64,000 bases of DNA from Amycolatopsis lexingtonensis (GTDB lineage: Bacteria; Actinomycetota; Actinomycetes; Mycobacteriales; Pseudonocardiaceae), in NCBI RefSeq assembly GCF_014873755.1, contig NZ_JADBEG010000001.1, forward strand, positions 126,501 to 190,500, read 5' to 3'. Below the pieces are notes generated by a model. It saw only the letters and a program-made list of their open reading frames with translations, was not told the origin of the DNA and did no database searches. Of the stretch, positions 45,628 to 57,840 are shown in pieces; position 1 is the first letter of the stretch; each line of letters begins with the position of its first letter. A program made the position numbers and the translations under genes.

Positions 45628-46347
45628 GTGAGCGTCGACTTGGAGTGGGTGGCCGTGCTGCGGCACGGGCAGAGCACCGGGAACGTGGCCCGGGAAGAAG
45701 CGGAGTCGGCCGGGGCGGACGTGATCGACATCGCCGAGCGCGACGCCGACGTCCCGCTGACGGAACTGGGCCGGGAACAGGCCGGGGCCGCGGGGGAGTT
45801 CTTCGCCGAGCGCCCACCGGATCTCGTGGTCACGTCCACTTACCGCCGCGCGTGGGACACCGCCCGGCTGGCCACGCCCCACGGGATCCCGATCGTGCCC
45901 GACGAACGGCTGCGCGACCGCGAACTGGGCGTCCTGGATCTGCTGACTTCCCACGGCGTCCGCGAGCGGTGGCCCGACGAACTGCGGCGCAAGCGGCGGC
46001 TGGGCAAGTTCTACTACCGCCCGCCGGGCGGTGAGTCCTGGGCCGACGTCGTGCTGCGGCTGCGTTCCCTGCTGAACGAGCTGAGCGCGGAGCACGCCGG
46101 AAAGCGCGTTCTGCTGGCGGCGCACGAGATGACCGTCTTCGGGCTGCGCTACCTCCTCGAAGGCCTGCCGGAGCCCGACCTGCTCCGCGCCGCCGACGCG
46201 ACCGAAGTCCCCAACGGCTCGGTGACGTCCTGGGAGCGCGACCGCGACGGCGGGTTCACCATGGTGCTCGCCCAGGAGGTCGGCCACCTGCACGCCACCG
46301 ACACCCCGCCGACGGCGGACGACGATGCCGCGCGACAGCTTTCCTGA
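45628..46347 (+). CDS. Histidine phosphatase family protein
   Basis: A 239-residue phosphoglycerate-mutase-like phosphatase. The catalytic RHGQSTGN is at about residues 12-19, VTSTYRRAWDTA provides the second Arg, the acid is near ELGVLD, and the second His is in LLAAHEMTVFGLRYLLEG. Its substrate is unknown; members dephosphorylate sugars or small molecules. The GTG at 45628 is supported by position before VAVLRHG. The NnrD gene starts inside its last 23 bases. Confidence 0.88.
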   Translation: MSVDLEWVAVLRHGQSTGNVAREEAESAGADVIDIAERDADVPLTELGREQAGAAGEFFAERPPDLVVTSTYRRAWDTARLATPHGIPIVPDERLRDRELGVLDLLTSHGVRERWPDELRRKRRLGKFYYRPPGGESWADVVLRLRSLLNELSAEHAGKRVLLAAHEMTVFGLRYLLEGLPEPDLLRAADATEVPNGSVTSWERDRDGGFTMVLAQEVGHLHATDTPPTADDDAARQLS

Positions 46348-47194
46348 GCCGGTGCCGATCAGCCCGGCCCTGGTGCGGGACCGGCGGATCGGCACCGGCG
46401 ACCGCGGCACGGTGCTCGTCGTCGGCGGTGCACGGACCGTGCCGGGCGCGCCCGGGTTGTCCGGCACCGCCGCCCTGCGCGCCGGGGCGGGCACGCTCCA
46501 GCTGGCGGTCGCCGAACGCCACGCGAGCGCGCTCGGCGTCGCGGTGCCCGAGGCTTCGGTGATCGGGCTGCCCGAAACCGCTTCGGGCGCGATCGCCGCC
46601 GACGCGGCCGAGCAGCTGGCCGACGTCCTCCCGGGCGCCGGGTCCGTCGTGGTCGGACCCGGCCTGACCGGCGCCGAGGAGACCGAACAGCTGCTGCGGC
46701 GGCTGGTTCCCGCCATCGCCCCGGACGCGCGGGTGGTGCTCGACGCGTTCGCGCTCGGCGCGCTGAGCCGGGCGCCGGAGCTGGCCGAGCCGCTGGCGGA
46801 CCGGCTTCTCCTCACGCCGAACCGGGTCGAAGCGGCCTTCCTGGACGGCTGCGAGGAAAAGGACGTCGACGACCTGGAGACGGCGGTGCGGATCGCCCGC
46901 CGCTACCGCGGGGTGGTGCTGCTCATGGGTGTGGTCGCCGCTCCCGACGGCCGCACCTGGCGGGACGGCAGCGGCCACGTCGGGCTCGCGACGTCCGGCA
47001 GCGGGGACGTGCTGGCCGGGCTGACCGGCGGGTTCCTCGCCCGGGGCGCCGGCCTCGACCAGGCCGCCTGCTGGGCGACGCACGTCCACGCCGTGGCCGG
47101 CCAGCGGCTGATCCCGGCCACCGGCAGCACCGGCCTGCTGGCGCGGGAGCTCGTCGCGGAGATCCCGCGGGTCATCGCCGAGCTGGAGCGCTGA
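46325..47194 (+). CDS. nnrD: ADP-dependent (S)-NAD(P)H-hydrate dehydratase
   Basis: A 289-residue YjeF C-terminal-type protein that restores NAD(P)H from its hydrate. Features are the ribokinase-like fold with VLVVGGARTVPGAPGLSGTAALRAGAGTLQLAV, VVGPGL, VLDAFALGAL, LLTPNRVEAAF, and the catalytic Asp in ATSGSGDVLAGLTGGFLARG. It lacks the fused YjeF N-terminal epimerase domain often found in bacteria; the epimerase must be elsewhere. It overlaps the phosphatase gene by 23 bases, suggesting coupled translation. Confidence 0.88.
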   Translation: MPRDSFPEPVPISPALVRDRRIGTGDRGTVLVVGGARTVPGAPGLSGTAALRAGAGTLQLAVAERHASALGVAVPEASVIGLPETASGAIAADAAEQLADVLPGAGSVVVGPGLTGAEETEQLLRRLVPAIAPDARVVLDAFALGALSRAPELAEPLADRLLLTPNRVEAAFLDGCEEKDVDDLETAVRIARRYRGVVLLMGVVAAPDGRTWRDGSGHVGLATSGSGDVLAGLTGGFLARGAGLDQAACWATHVHAVAGQRLIPATGSTGLLARELVAEIPRVIAELER

Positions 47195-47914
47195 TCACCG
47201 CTGCGCGGTCGGCCGCACGACGATCTCGTTGACGTCGACGCCGTCCGGCTGCCCGATCGCGTAGGAGATCGCGCCGGCGATGGTGTCCGGCGCCATCGTC
47301 ACCGCGCGGTAGGTGCGCATCGCCTCCCGCGCGCCCGGTTCGGTGATGGTGTCGGCCAGTTCGGACCCGACGACGCCGGGGGAGACCGTCGTGACGCGGA
47401 TGCCGGGATCGGCTTCGAGGCGCAGGCCTTCGGTGATCGCCCGTGCCGCGTACTTGGTGCCGCAGTAGACCGCGGCCGTCGGCACCACTTCGTGCGCGCC
47501 GGTGGAGGCGATTGTCACGAAGTGCCCGCCGCCTTGGCGCCGGAAGTGCGGCAGGGCCGCCGCGATCCCGTGCAGCAGGCCCCGGATGTTCACGTCGATC
47601 ATCCGGTCCCACTCCTCGACGTGCAGGGAGTCCAACCGCGACAACGGCATCACGCCCGCGTTGGCGACGAAGACGTCGAGCCGTCCGTGCGCTTCGACGG
47701 CGGCGTCGGCGAACGCGGCGACCTCGGCGCGGTCGGTGACGTCCAGGCGGTGCACGTCGGCGGTGCCGCCGGCGTCGTGGATCTCCTTCGCCAGCGCGGT
47801 CAAGCGGTCTTCGCGCCGGGCGCCGAGTACGACGTGGTGGCCTTCGCGGGCCAGGCGCAGCGCGGTGGCGTGCCCGATGCCGCTGCTGGCTCCGGTGATG
47901 AGCACGGTCTTCAT
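47195..47914 (-). CDS. SDR-family oxidoreductase (YdfG-like)
   Basis: A 239-residue classical SDR. TGASSGIGHATALRLA is the cofactor motif, VFVANAGVMPLSRLDSL the NAG region, Ser lies in TIASTGAHEV and the active site Tyr and Lys in VYCGTKYAARAITEGLRLE. It resembles YdfG/serine-dehydrogenase-like SDRs. The ATG overlaps the preceding SDR's stop as ATGA, so the two reductases are made together. It is convergent with nnrD, sharing no bases. Confidence 0.92.
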   Translation of the reverse strand: MKTVLITGASSGIGHATALRLAREGHHVVLGARREDRLTALAKEIHDAGGTADVHRLDVTDRAEVAAFADAAVEAHGRLDVFVANAGVMPLSRLDSLHVEEWDRMIDVNIRGLLHGIAAALPHFRRQGGGHFVTIASTGAHEVVPTAAVYCGTKYAARAITEGLRLEADPGIRVTTVSPGVVGSELADTITEPGAREAMRTYRAVTMAPDTIAGAISYAIGQPDGVDVNEIVVRPTAQR

Positions 47915-48762
47915 GCGGTTTCCTCTCCGGGGAAGTCGGCGCCGAGGGTGGTCTCGCGCCAGGTGTCGAAAGTGGACTTGAGGGTTTCGAGCCGGGCCGT
48001 CGCGATGGTGTAGGCGGCTTCGCCGAGCAGGAGCCGCAGCGGGGGTTCGGCGGCGCCGACGGCGGTGAGGATCGCTTCGGCCGCGCGGACCGGGTCGCCC
48101 GGCTGGTGGCCGTACGTCGCCGTGGTCGCCGCCCGGCGCGCCCCGGCCGTCTCGGCGTAGTCGTCGATGCGGATCGCCGACTGCCGCATCGACGGGCCGG
48201 ACCAGTTGGTGCGGAACGCCGCGGGCTCCACGATGGTCACCTTGATGCCCAGTGGCGCCACTTCCGCGGCCAGCGACTCCGACAACCCCTCCACGGCGAA
48301 CTTCGTCGCGTGGTAGTAACCGGTGGCGCCGAAGGCGGCCAGGCCGCCGAGCGACGACACGGTCACGACGTGCCCGCTGCGGCGGGCCCGCATGCCGGGC
48401 AGCACCGCGCGGGTGACGTCGGCGAGGCCGAACACGTTGGTGTCGAACAGCTTCCGGATCTCCTCGTCTTCGCCTTCTTCGACCGCGGCGAGGTAGCCGT
48501 AGCCGGCGTTGTTCACGAGGACGTCGATCCGGCCGAACGTCGCTTCGGCCCGCTCGACGGCGGCGGTGACCTGGGCGTGGTCGGTGACGTCGAGCGGCAG
48601 GGCCAGCGCGCGGTCGCCGTGGGCCGCGACGAGGTCGGCGACGCTCGCCGGGTCGCGGGCGGTGACGACGGCCGGTCGGCCGCGGTTGAGCACGGCTTCG
48701 GCCAGGGCGCGGCCGAGGCCGCTGGAGCAGCCGGTGATGAACCAGACCGGGTTTTCGGGCAC
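47911..48762 (-). CDS. SDR-family oxidoreductase
   Basis: A 283-residue classical SDR: FITGCSSGLGRALAEAVL is the cofactor motif, DVLVNNAGYGYLAAVEEG the NNAG motif, Ser in VTVSSLGGLAAF and YYHATKFAVEGLSE the Tyr/Lys site. The GTG at 48762 is chosen since the fold begins PENPVWFITG and GGAG lies upstream. It is the first gene of a two-SDR operon next to an XRE regulator on the same strand 41 bases upstream. Confidence 0.92.
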   Translation of the reverse strand: MPENPVWFITGCSSGLGRALAEAVLNRGRPAVVTARDPASVADLVAAHGDRALALPLDVTDHAQVTAAVERAEATFGRIDVLVNNAGYGYLAAVEEGEDEEIRKLFDTNVFGLADVTRAVLPGMRARRSGHVVTVSSLGGLAAFGATGYYHATKFAVEGLSESLAAEVAPLGIKVTIVEPAAFRTNWSGPSMRQSAIRIDDYAETAGARRAATTATYGHQPGDPVRAAEAILTAVGAAEPPLRLLLGEAAYTIATARLETLKSTFDTWRETTLGADFPGEETA

Positions 48763-48803
48763 GACGAAGTACTCCGTCCATTGTGGATTTCGGAAAGGGT
48801 GTT

Positions 48804-49622
48804 TCAGGAAGCGGCGAGGCTGCCCAGGAGGGCGAGTGCCGCTTCCGACGGGCTGCCCGGCTCGGCCTGGTAGACGACCAGCTGCTGGCCGGGCGCGCTG
48901 TTGACGGTCAGCGCCTCGTAGCTCAGCACGAGCTCGCCGACCAGCCGGTGGTGGAACCGCTTGGTTTCGCGCGTCTTCTGCCGGATGTCGTGGCGGGCCC
49001 ACAACCGGCGGAAGTCCGCGCTCTTGACCGACAGCTCGCCGACCGTTTCGATCAGCCGCGGGTCGTCCGGGTCGATCCCGGCCGCCACCCGCAGGCCGCC
49101 GACCGTGTTGACGGCGACGCGCTCCCAGTCCGGGTAGAACTCGCGTGCGTCCGGGTCGAGGAACACCAGCCGGACCAGGTCGCCGCTGTGCGTGTGCCCG
49201 GCGAACAGCGCCTGGCCCAGCGCGTTGTGCGCGAGCACCTCCAGGCAGCGGCCGAGCACCAGCGCGGGCGTGTCCGGCCAGCCGTCCAGCAGGCGCAGCA
49301 GGTTCGGGCTGACCTGCTCCCGCCGCTGCGGGCGCCGGCGTTTCGGCGCCGGCTGAGCCAGCCGGTGCAGGTGGGCGGTGGCGTCCTCGTCGAGGGCCAG
49401 CCCGTGCGCGAGCGCGTCGAGGACCTGCGCCGACGGGTTGCGCTCCCGGCCCTGTTCGAGCCGGATGTAGTAGTCGGTGCTGACCCCGGCGAGCACCGCG
49501 ACCTCTTCGCGGCGCAGCCCCGCGACCCGGCGCGGCCCGCCCGCGGGCAGGCCGAGCTGCTCGGGGCCCACCTGTTCGCGGCGGGCCCGGAGGAATTCTC
49601 CGAGCGGGTTCTCACCGGGCAT
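48804..49622 (-). CDS. XRE-family regulator with MmyB-like ligand-binding domain
   Basis: A 272-residue regulator. The N-terminal helix-turn-helix is LGEFLRARREQVGPEQLGL with VAGLRREEVAVLAGVSTDYYIRLEQGRERNPSAQVLDALA. The C-terminal part is the PAS-like MmyB domain (NLLRLLDGWPDTPALVLGRCLEVLAHNALGQALF, FLDPDAREFYPDWERVAVNTVGGLR), which can bind fatty-acid-like ligands in relatives. Proteins of this type usually control an adjacent SDR; here two SDR genes follow directly on the same strand. Confidence 0.92.
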   Translation of the reverse strand: MPGENPLGEFLRARREQVGPEQLGLPAGGPRRVAGLRREEVAVLAGVSTDYYIRLEQGRERNPSAQVLDALAHGLALDEDATAHLHRLAQPAPKRRRPQRREQVSPNLLRLLDGWPDTPALVLGRCLEVLAHNALGQALFAGHTHSGDLVRLVFLDPDAREFYPDWERVAVNTVGGLRVAAGIDPDDPRLIETVGELSVKSADFRRLWARHDIRQKTRETKRFHHRLVGELVLSYEALTVNSAPGQQLVVYQAEPGSPSEAALALLGSLAAS

Positions 49623-49631
49623 GATCCGAGG

Positions 49632-51239
49632 CTAACGCCGATCGGCGGGACCTGGGTGGCCGCGCCGCACCCACCCTCGGGTGAGCGGGACGGGCTTCCC
49701 CTCCGCCTCGGGCCGCAGCAGCGTGGCGGTGGCTTCGCGCCCGTCGACGTCGAGGGTCATCACGGCGTTGCCGAAGTGCGGTCCCGACACGCAGCTCCAG
49801 GTCAGCGGCGCGGGCGGAACACCGATGCGGCGGGCCAGCCCATCGCTCAGCCGGGTCAGCCCGCGTGCCCAGCCGGCGCGGAACAGCCGGTTCATGTACC
49901 AGGGCACGGTGTTGTGCACCGGCGAGCAGGTCAGCTGGTGCACCGGCGCCCCCGGCAGGTCGGCCCGCGCGACGTACGCGTGGTGGACGTCGCCCGAGAG
50001 CACGTTCACCGACGCGACGCCCCGGTCCGCGACGCCGGTGATGAGCGTCGCCAGCCGGTCGAACGAGTCGCGGAACGCCGGCCAGTGCTCCAGGTCGGCG
50101 AGCTGCCGGAACCACTCGCTGACCCGGCCGACCACCCCCGGCCGGGCGCAGAGCCGCTCGTTGACCGACTGCGCGGCCGACAGCGCGGTCGGCAGCAGCC
50201 ACGGCAGCGACGTGCCGATCAGCAGGTGCTCGAAGTCGCCGGAGGCCTGCTCCTCGATCCAGCGGAACTCGTCCTCACCGACCATCGAGCGGGTGCCCCC
50301 GGCGAGGATCCGCCCGGCCCGCGAGTCGATGACCAGCAGCCGGACCGGGCCGAAGTCGCGCCGGTAGGACCACCGCGTGCCCTTGGCGCCGTCGGCTTCG
50401 GCGTCGGCGCGGTCGGCGAACTCGCGCAGCAGCCCGGCGTTGTCCTCGCCCGAATCGATCACCTGCTGGTAGACGTCGTCCTCGGCGAGCTCGTCCGGGC
50501 CGAGGTTGCCCAGGTGCTGGTAGACCCAGTAGGAGACCAGCGCCCCGCGGATCCGCTCCGGCCACCACGACGTCGCGGCCATCTCCTCGCGCCAGGCCTG
50601 CGAGGTGTTCCAGTCGTCGCGGACGTCGTGGTCGTCGAAGATCATCGACGTCGGCACGGTCGAGAGCAGCCAGCGCACCGCCGGGTCGCACCAGGCTTCG
50701 GAGTACAGGTGGCAGTACTCCTCGAAGTCGGCGACCTCGTTCCCCGGCGGCTTGCCGGTGTCGCGCCGCTTCGCGAGCCATTCCCGCGTCGCGTCGGTGG
50801 TTTCGTCGGCGTAGACCTGATCGCCCAGCAGGAGCAGCGATTCCGGCCATTCGGCCTCGTCGAGCCCGGCCATCCGGTGGGCGTACGCGGCGAGCGCGTC
50901 CGGGCCCAATGCGTCCTGCTCCCGCGGCTTGCGGCAGGAGCCGAAGACCAAGCGGAACCGCGGATCGCCGGGTCTCAGCGTCCGGATCCGGCTGGGTGGC
51001 AGCGTGCTGTCGGGTTCGGGCCAGACGAGTTCGCCGTCGAGCCGCACTTCGTACGGTGTGCTCCGCCCCGGTTCCAGGCCGGTCAGCACGACGAGGGCGT
51101 AGTGGTGCCCGGCGACCTCGAACGTCCGCGCGGCCGCCTCGGCGACCCCGACTTCGCACGGGCCGTCCGTCTCCACCCAGATCGTCGCGGAGTCGGCGTT
51201 CACGTGCCGCAGCAGCGGTCCCAGGAGCAGCTCGGTCAT
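49632..51239 (-). CDS. PhoD-like alkaline phosphatase family protein
   Basis: A 535-residue metallophosphatase of the PhoD-like group. Motifs in order: a short N-terminal Fn3-like domain (LLLGPLLRHVNADSATIWVETDG), FGSCRKPRE, LLLGDQVYADET, FDDHDVRDDWNTS and SGDVHHAYVA for metal binding. Unlike secreted PhoD it has no Tat signal and is probably cytoplasmic, a common subtype in actinobacteria. Substrate not predictable. ATG at 51239; the upstream promoter faces the xylanase gene. Confidence 0.88.
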   Translation of the reverse strand: MTELLLGPLLRHVNADSATIWVETDGPCEVGVAEAAARTFEVAGHHYALVVLTGLEPGRSTPYEVRLDGELVWPEPDSTLPPSRIRTLRPGDPRFRLVFGSCRKPREQDALGPDALAAYAHRMAGLDEAEWPESLLLLGDQVYADETTDATREWLAKRRDTGKPPGNEVADFEEYCHLYSEAWCDPAVRWLLSTVPTSMIFDDHDVRDDWNTSQAWREEMAATSWWPERIRGALVSYWVYQHLGNLGPDELAEDDVYQQVIDSGEDNAGLLREFADRADAEADGAKGTRWSYRRDFGPVRLLVIDSRAGRILAGGTRSMVGEDEFRWIEEQASGDFEHLLIGTSLPWLLPTALSAAQSVNERLCARPGVVGRVSEWFRQLADLEHWPAFRDSFDRLATLITGVADRGVASVNVLSGDVHHAYVARADLPGAPVHQLTCSPVHNTVPWYMNRLFRAGWARGLTRLSDGLARRIGVPPAPLTWSCVSGPHFGNAVMTLDVDGREATATLLRPEAEGKPVPLTRGWVRRGHPGPADRR

Positions 51240-51309
51240 GCCGGAATCCTCGCAGCAGTCCCGCTCTCCGGCAGTTCGAAAGACCGCGAAACATTCCGAT
51301 AATCGTTGA

Positions 51310-54095
<2,786 letters not shown>

Positions 54096-54111
54096 GGCGC
54101 CCAGCCTACTG

Positions 54112-55008
54112 TCAGCCCTGGCTGGTCCGGACCGACAGGGAGTCGACGCTCATCTCGGCGCCCGGCGTGATGTCGGCGGACGGGCTCGTGCAGCCGCAGA
54201 CCTTGTTCGGGTACGAGCCGCCGATGGCGACGTCGAAGATGACGAAGAACCCGTGGTCGACGGCGGCCTTCCAGGTCTCGGCGGACACCTGGTTCTGCTT
54301 CACCGCGAACGTCTGCGTGCCGTCGAGGGCGAAGCGCAGCTCTTCGGCGTTCGCGTCCCGGCGGTCCACGACGACGGAGTAGGTGTGGTAGCCGTCCTGG
54401 CAGCCGGGGCAGTCCTGCAGGTCGCTGGTGATGCCGTCGGGGTCGTGGCACTCGCCCTGCCATTGTCCACAGTGGAATGTCGTGGAGTGCTTGCTCAGCG
54501 CGTTGACGTCCTCCATGATGTCGAGCTCGCCGATGCTCGGCCAGTTCGTCGCGCCGACCGGGCGGGCGTCCGCGCCCATCGCCCAGAACGCGGGCCAGTA
54601 GCCGAGCCCGCTGGCGGGGGAGGGCTGCTTCAGCGTCGCGCTGATCTCGAGCTGACCGCCTTCGGGGGCGGCGAAGTCGGTGCGCTGGGTCTCGATGCGG
54701 CCGGAGGTCCAGTTGCCGGCGGCGTCGCGCAGCGGCTTGATCGCCAGGTGACCCTGTCCGTCGTGGTAGACGTTCTCGGTCGAGTCGGTCGCGGTCTCGA
54801 TTTCGCCGGTGCCCCAGTTCGCCGCGCCGCCCGGGTAACCGGTTCCCTTGTCGTAGAGCCAGTCCTGGGTGTTCAGCCCGGTGCCGGCGGCGCCGTCGAA
54901 GTCGTCTTGGAAGACGGTGGTCCAGGTCTCCTCGGCGTGCGCCGGAGCGGCCGAGGCGAGGAATGACAACGTTGCCAGCACGGCGGTGAGCCGCTTGACG
55001 GTGCGCAT
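54112..55008 (-). CDS. Secreted GH16 endo-beta-glucanase
   Basis: A 298-residue exported GH16 enzyme. A signal peptide (MRTVKRLTAVLATLSFLASAAPAHA) precedes the jelly-roll domain; the catalytic motif ELDIME gives nucleophile Glu161, Asp163 and acid/base Glu166. GYWPAFWAMG and HCGQWQGECHDPDG fit beta-1,3- or beta-1,3-1,4-glucanases of actinobacteria. No carbohydrate-binding module. It is divergent from the GH64 beta-1,3-glucanase gene, which suggests co-regulated attack on fungal or plant beta-glucan. Confidence 0.92.
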   Translation of the reverse strand: MRTVKRLTAVLATLSFLASAAPAHAEETWTTVFQDDFDGAAGTGLNTQDWLYDKGTGYPGGAANWGTGEIETATDSTENVYHDGQGHLAIKPLRDAAGNWTSGRIETQRTDFAAPEGGQLEISATLKQPSPASGLGYWPAFWAMGADARPVGATNWPSIGELDIMEDVNALSKHSTTFHCGQWQGECHDPDGITSDLQDCPGCQDGYHTYSVVVDRRDANAEELRFALDGTQTFAVKQNQVSAETWKAAVDHGFFVIFDVAIGGSYPNKVCGCTSPSADITPGAEMSVDSLSVRTSQG

Positions 55009-55332
55009 GGGATCTCGCTTCCTGAGGGGAACGGGGCCGTCCACGACCTGCGAGGCCGTCCACTGTCGCCGCCGGTCCGCGACCGCGTCAAGGGGTGTGC
55101 CCGGAAGTACCCGGCACCCGGTACCCGCGGGCACACCCGCGCGAGTCGCGTTTGGAATTCGCGGCGGCCGGGCACCGCGCGGGCCCGGTGACACGGTGGT
55201 CTGGACCTTCTTTCGAAGGGTTGCCAGGTAACGAAACCGGGGTCATAGTTTGTTTACGTCCACAACGAATCCTGCGCACCGCCCTCGGATGTCCTTTATG
55301 GACTCCGCCGTCTCCTCAACGTGGAGGACACC
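55009..55332. promoter_or_regulatory. Divergent promoter region of the GH16 and GH64 genes
   Basis: This 324-base gap contains no gene that I can support. It must hold the promoters of both glucanase genes. I see CTTTCGAAGG around 55211-55220 as a short imperfect palindrome and a GC-rich stretch with repeated GGTACC/CCCGCGGG elements near 55105-55135. No clear LacI-type operator like those at 12.4 kb is present. Confidence 0.5.
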
Positions 55333-56505
55333 ATGATCTCCCGGCGCTCGTTCCTCGGTCTTTCGGCGGCCACGCTCGCCACGGCCACGGTGCTGCCCCT
55401 CGCGCGGTCAGCCTACGCCGCGACGCCCGACACGTTCAGCCTCAAGCTCGTCAACAACTCGGGTTCCGGCACCGCGTACGCCTACGTCACGGGCACGACC
55501 CCGGACGGCAAGCTGGTGCTGCTGCGCGCCGACGGCACGCCGTACTACCCGGCGTCGCCGAGCGCGCCGACGACCCCGCTGCCCGAAGACTGCGCGATCC
55601 CGATCGGCTCGGGCGCGCAGGTGACGGTGCCCAAGATGGGCGGCGCGCGCATCTACGTCGTCACGGACGCGAAGCTGGACTTCTTCCTCGACCCGGGCCC
55701 GAACCTGGTCCACCCGAGCTTCCTGAACTCCGGCGACGCCAACTACGGCAAGAACTGGTCGTTCAGCGAGTTCACGTTCAACGACACGCAGCTGTTCGCG
55801 AACATCAGCTACGTCGACTTCGTGGGCATCCCGATGGGACTGTCCTTGACCACGACCGGCTCCGGAACCTCGACGGTCCAAGGCTTGCCGGCGGGTTCGG
55901 TGGACCAGATCGCTTCCGCGCTGACCGCACTGGGCGGCGAGTGGCCGGGCCTGGTCCAGACCGGCGGCGGCGGAAACCTGCGCGTGCTGTCGCCGCACCA
56001 CCACGCCTCCCAGTTCGGCGGTTACCTCGACGCCTACATCGACCAGGTGTGGGCGAAGTACGAGGGCACGGACCTCGTCGTGGACTCCCAGAACCCGGCC
56101 GTCGGCAAGTTCACCGGCCGCGTCTCGGGCGGCCAGCTGGTCTTCGGCACCGAGTCCTTCGCCAAACCGGCGACGGCGGACGTGTGGAGCTGCGACAGCG
56201 GCCCGTTCGCCCTGGCCGCTGGCGCGAGCGACGCGCGCAAGGCCATCGTCCCCCGCCTGGCGGCCGCCCTGAACCGCACGACGTTGCTGGCCAACCCCAA
56301 CCAGCCGACCGACGAGGACCCGGCGAAGTTCTACGCAGGAGACACGACGAACCACTACGCGCGGATCGTCCACTCGAAACTCCCGGACAACCGCGGCTAC
56401 GCGTTCCCGTACGACGACGTGAGCCCGGGCCCGGACTTCAGCGGAGCGGTCTTCGCGGGCGACCCGGACGTGCTGACGATCACAGTGGGTGCCACGCATG
56501 GCTGA
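55333..56505 (+). CDS. Secreted GH64 beta-1,3-glucanase
   Basis: A 390-residue exported enzyme with a Tat-type signal (SRRSFLGLSAATLATATVLPLARSAYA). The body matches GH64 laminaripentaose-producing beta-1,3-glucanases with a thaumatin-like fold: FSLKLVNNSGSGTAYAYVTG, RIYVVTDAKLDFF, FTFNDTQLFANISYVDFVGIPMGL, then VLSPHHHASQFGGYLDAYIDQVW and a C-terminal YAFPYDDVSPGPDFSG. No extra binding module. GGAGG precedes the ATG at 55333; an in-frame ATG at 55321 lies before the ribosome-binding site and is not used. Confidence 0.92.
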   Translation: MISRRSFLGLSAATLATATVLPLARSAYAATPDTFSLKLVNNSGSGTAYAYVTGTTPDGKLVLLRADGTPYYPASPSAPTTPLPEDCAIPIGSGAQVTVPKMGGARIYVVTDAKLDFFLDPGPNLVHPSFLNSGDANYGKNWSFSEFTFNDTQLFANISYVDFVGIPMGLSLTTTGSGTSTVQGLPAGSVDQIASALTALGGEWPGLVQTGGGGNLRVLSPHHHASQFGGYLDAYIDQVWAKYEGTDLVVDSQNPAVGKFTGRVSGGQLVFGTESFAKPATADVWSCDSGPFALAAGASDARKAIVPRLAAALNRTTLLANPNQPTDEDPAKFYAGDTTNHYARIVHSKLPDNRGYAFPYDDVSPGPDFSGAVFAGDPDVLTITVGATHG

Positions 56506-56547
56506 GGCAGTGCGAAAACTGTCGGTCGTGGCGGCTAGCCTCACTGC

Positions 56548-56760
56548 ATGAACACGGACGACGCGACGGTCCCGGCGCACCAGCTGACCAAGGGCCAGTG
56601 GTTCTGGCACGAGCCGGCGCCGGGACTGCCCGCGTGGCAACTGCAGGTGACGTCGGCGGAGCTGGTGGAGGATTCCGTCGAGATCTTCACGACGGATGAT
56701 GAGCGCGAGCTGGTGTTGTACCCGAGGAACCGCCTGGTCCGGCTCGCTAGGGCGGCTTGA
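56548..56760 (+). CDS. Small conserved hypothetical protein
   Basis: A 70-residue soluble protein, LTKGQWFWHEPAPGLPAWQLQVTSAELVEDSVEIFTTDDERELVLYPRNRLVRLARAA. The strand-rich composition suggests a small beta-barrel of nucleic-acid or ligand-binding type, but I do not recognise a family. It follows the GH64 gene by 42 bases and has no clear hairpin before it. Confidence 0.6.
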   Translation: MNTDDATVPAHQLTKGQWFWHEPAPGLPAWQLQVTSAELVEDSVEIFTTDDERELVLYPRNRLVRLARAA

Positions 56761-57156
56761 GGGAGGTTTTAGGGGGAGGGGGCTCCTGGGGGAGGGAAGC
56801 CTGGCCGCGCCCGTAGGGTCGGTTGGCCGGGTTTCGCGCCGAACCGCGCTGGTGAAGCGGTCGGTGCAGGGGGAGCTGTGCTTGCCCGCTGCTGGCCGTG
56901 CGCCAATGGCAGCGCCAACTCACTTGCCGCGAGCGGCGGAGTTCTTCACTGAGCTGGGGATGTGCCGGAGCCTGGGTGCCGACTCGCCCAGTCGGGTGCG
57001 CGCGCCGCTGTAATCGCGAGGTTTCAGCCAAGTCTCGCTGAGTGAGCCGGGCCTCGGCGCCACTTAATGCGCTCCCAGCCCTCCGGATACAAGCTCGCCG
57101 GCCCGCCTCGGTGTCGGGGTCTTCCCCCACCTCGGCGAGCCGGCGATGAGCCCTGC
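56761..57156. other. 396-base interval without a supported gene
   Basis: Open frames here lack homology-like patterns and codon bias consistent with neighbours. The first 60 bases are purine-rich with several GGGGGAGGG runs; the rest is unremarkable GC-rich DNA. It lies between the small protein gene and the stop of the RsbW-like ATPase gene, so it is a convergent 3' region. Confidence 0.5.
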
Positions 57157-57672
57157 TCAGCTTGCGTCGCGCAGCGAGACCGGGCGCCACGTCATCCGGA
57201 CCGTCGTTCCCGTGTCTCCCGTGTCGATGTCGGACTGGTCCGTCACCTTGTCGATCAGCACCAGCCCGCGGCCGCCGGAGGTGCGCAGGCCCGCGGTGCG
57301 GGGGCGGGTCGCCGGGATTCCGCAGCCCGTGTCGGTCACTGTCACCGTCACCGTGTCGCCGGTGCGGGTGGCCTGGAGGCGGGCCCAGCCGTGGCCGCCC
57401 GGGTAGGCGTGGGCCGCGACGTTCGCCAGTGCTTCGTACGTGGCCAGGATGATGTCGTGCGTGCTCTCCGCATCGAGCGGGAGCTCGCCGAGCCAGCGGG
57501 TCAGCTTGCGGCGCAAGTCGGCCATCTCGTTCGGCAAGGCCGGCGCCAGCTCTTCGAACGGCGGGACGACCACGGCTTCGGCGCCACCGCGCGCAGGGGC
57601 CGTGGTCCCGGTTTGGTCGGCGTCGGCGCTCTCGCCGGTATCGACGCCGGTGTGCGGGGTATGTCGATACAC
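57157..57672 (-). CDS. RsbW-like ATP-binding protein
   Basis: A 171-residue protein with a Bergerat-type ATPase domain after a 35-residue disordered start. The N box is DIILATYEALANVAAHAYPGGHG, G1 is VTVTDTGCGIPATRP and the lid GGRGLVLIDKVTDQSDI. It resembles the ATPases of the 35-45 kb cluster but stands alone beside the Rho paralogue. Targets are unknown. An internal start near residue 30 is possible. Confidence 0.85.
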   Translation of the reverse strand: MYRHTPHTGVDTGESADADQTGTTAPARGGAEAVVVPPFEELAPALPNEMADLRRKLTRWLGELPLDAESTHDIILATYEALANVAAHAYPGGHGWARLQATRTGDTVTVTVTDTGCGIPATRPRTAGLRTSGGRGLVLIDKVTDQSDIDTGDTGTTVRMTWRPVSLRDAS

Positions 57673-57840
57673 GATCCACTCCCATCGTCAGCCGCTTTCC
57701 CCCATGTCGGCGGGCTTCTCTTCAGAGCTACCCACCGCGACGGGGTCTTACCCGTTGTGCTTCGTGAAATGTCTCGCTACAGTGAAGTCGCACCTCGCGG
57801 ATGCCGGCCCCCAGGCCGCCCGGAGGAAGCTCCCGGATCC

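Noticed and set aside
54463..54471. TTGTCCACA, a perfect DnaA box
   Set aside because: A single copy inside the GH16 coding sequence, without a cluster, AT-rich region or dnaA/dnaN genes; not an origin.
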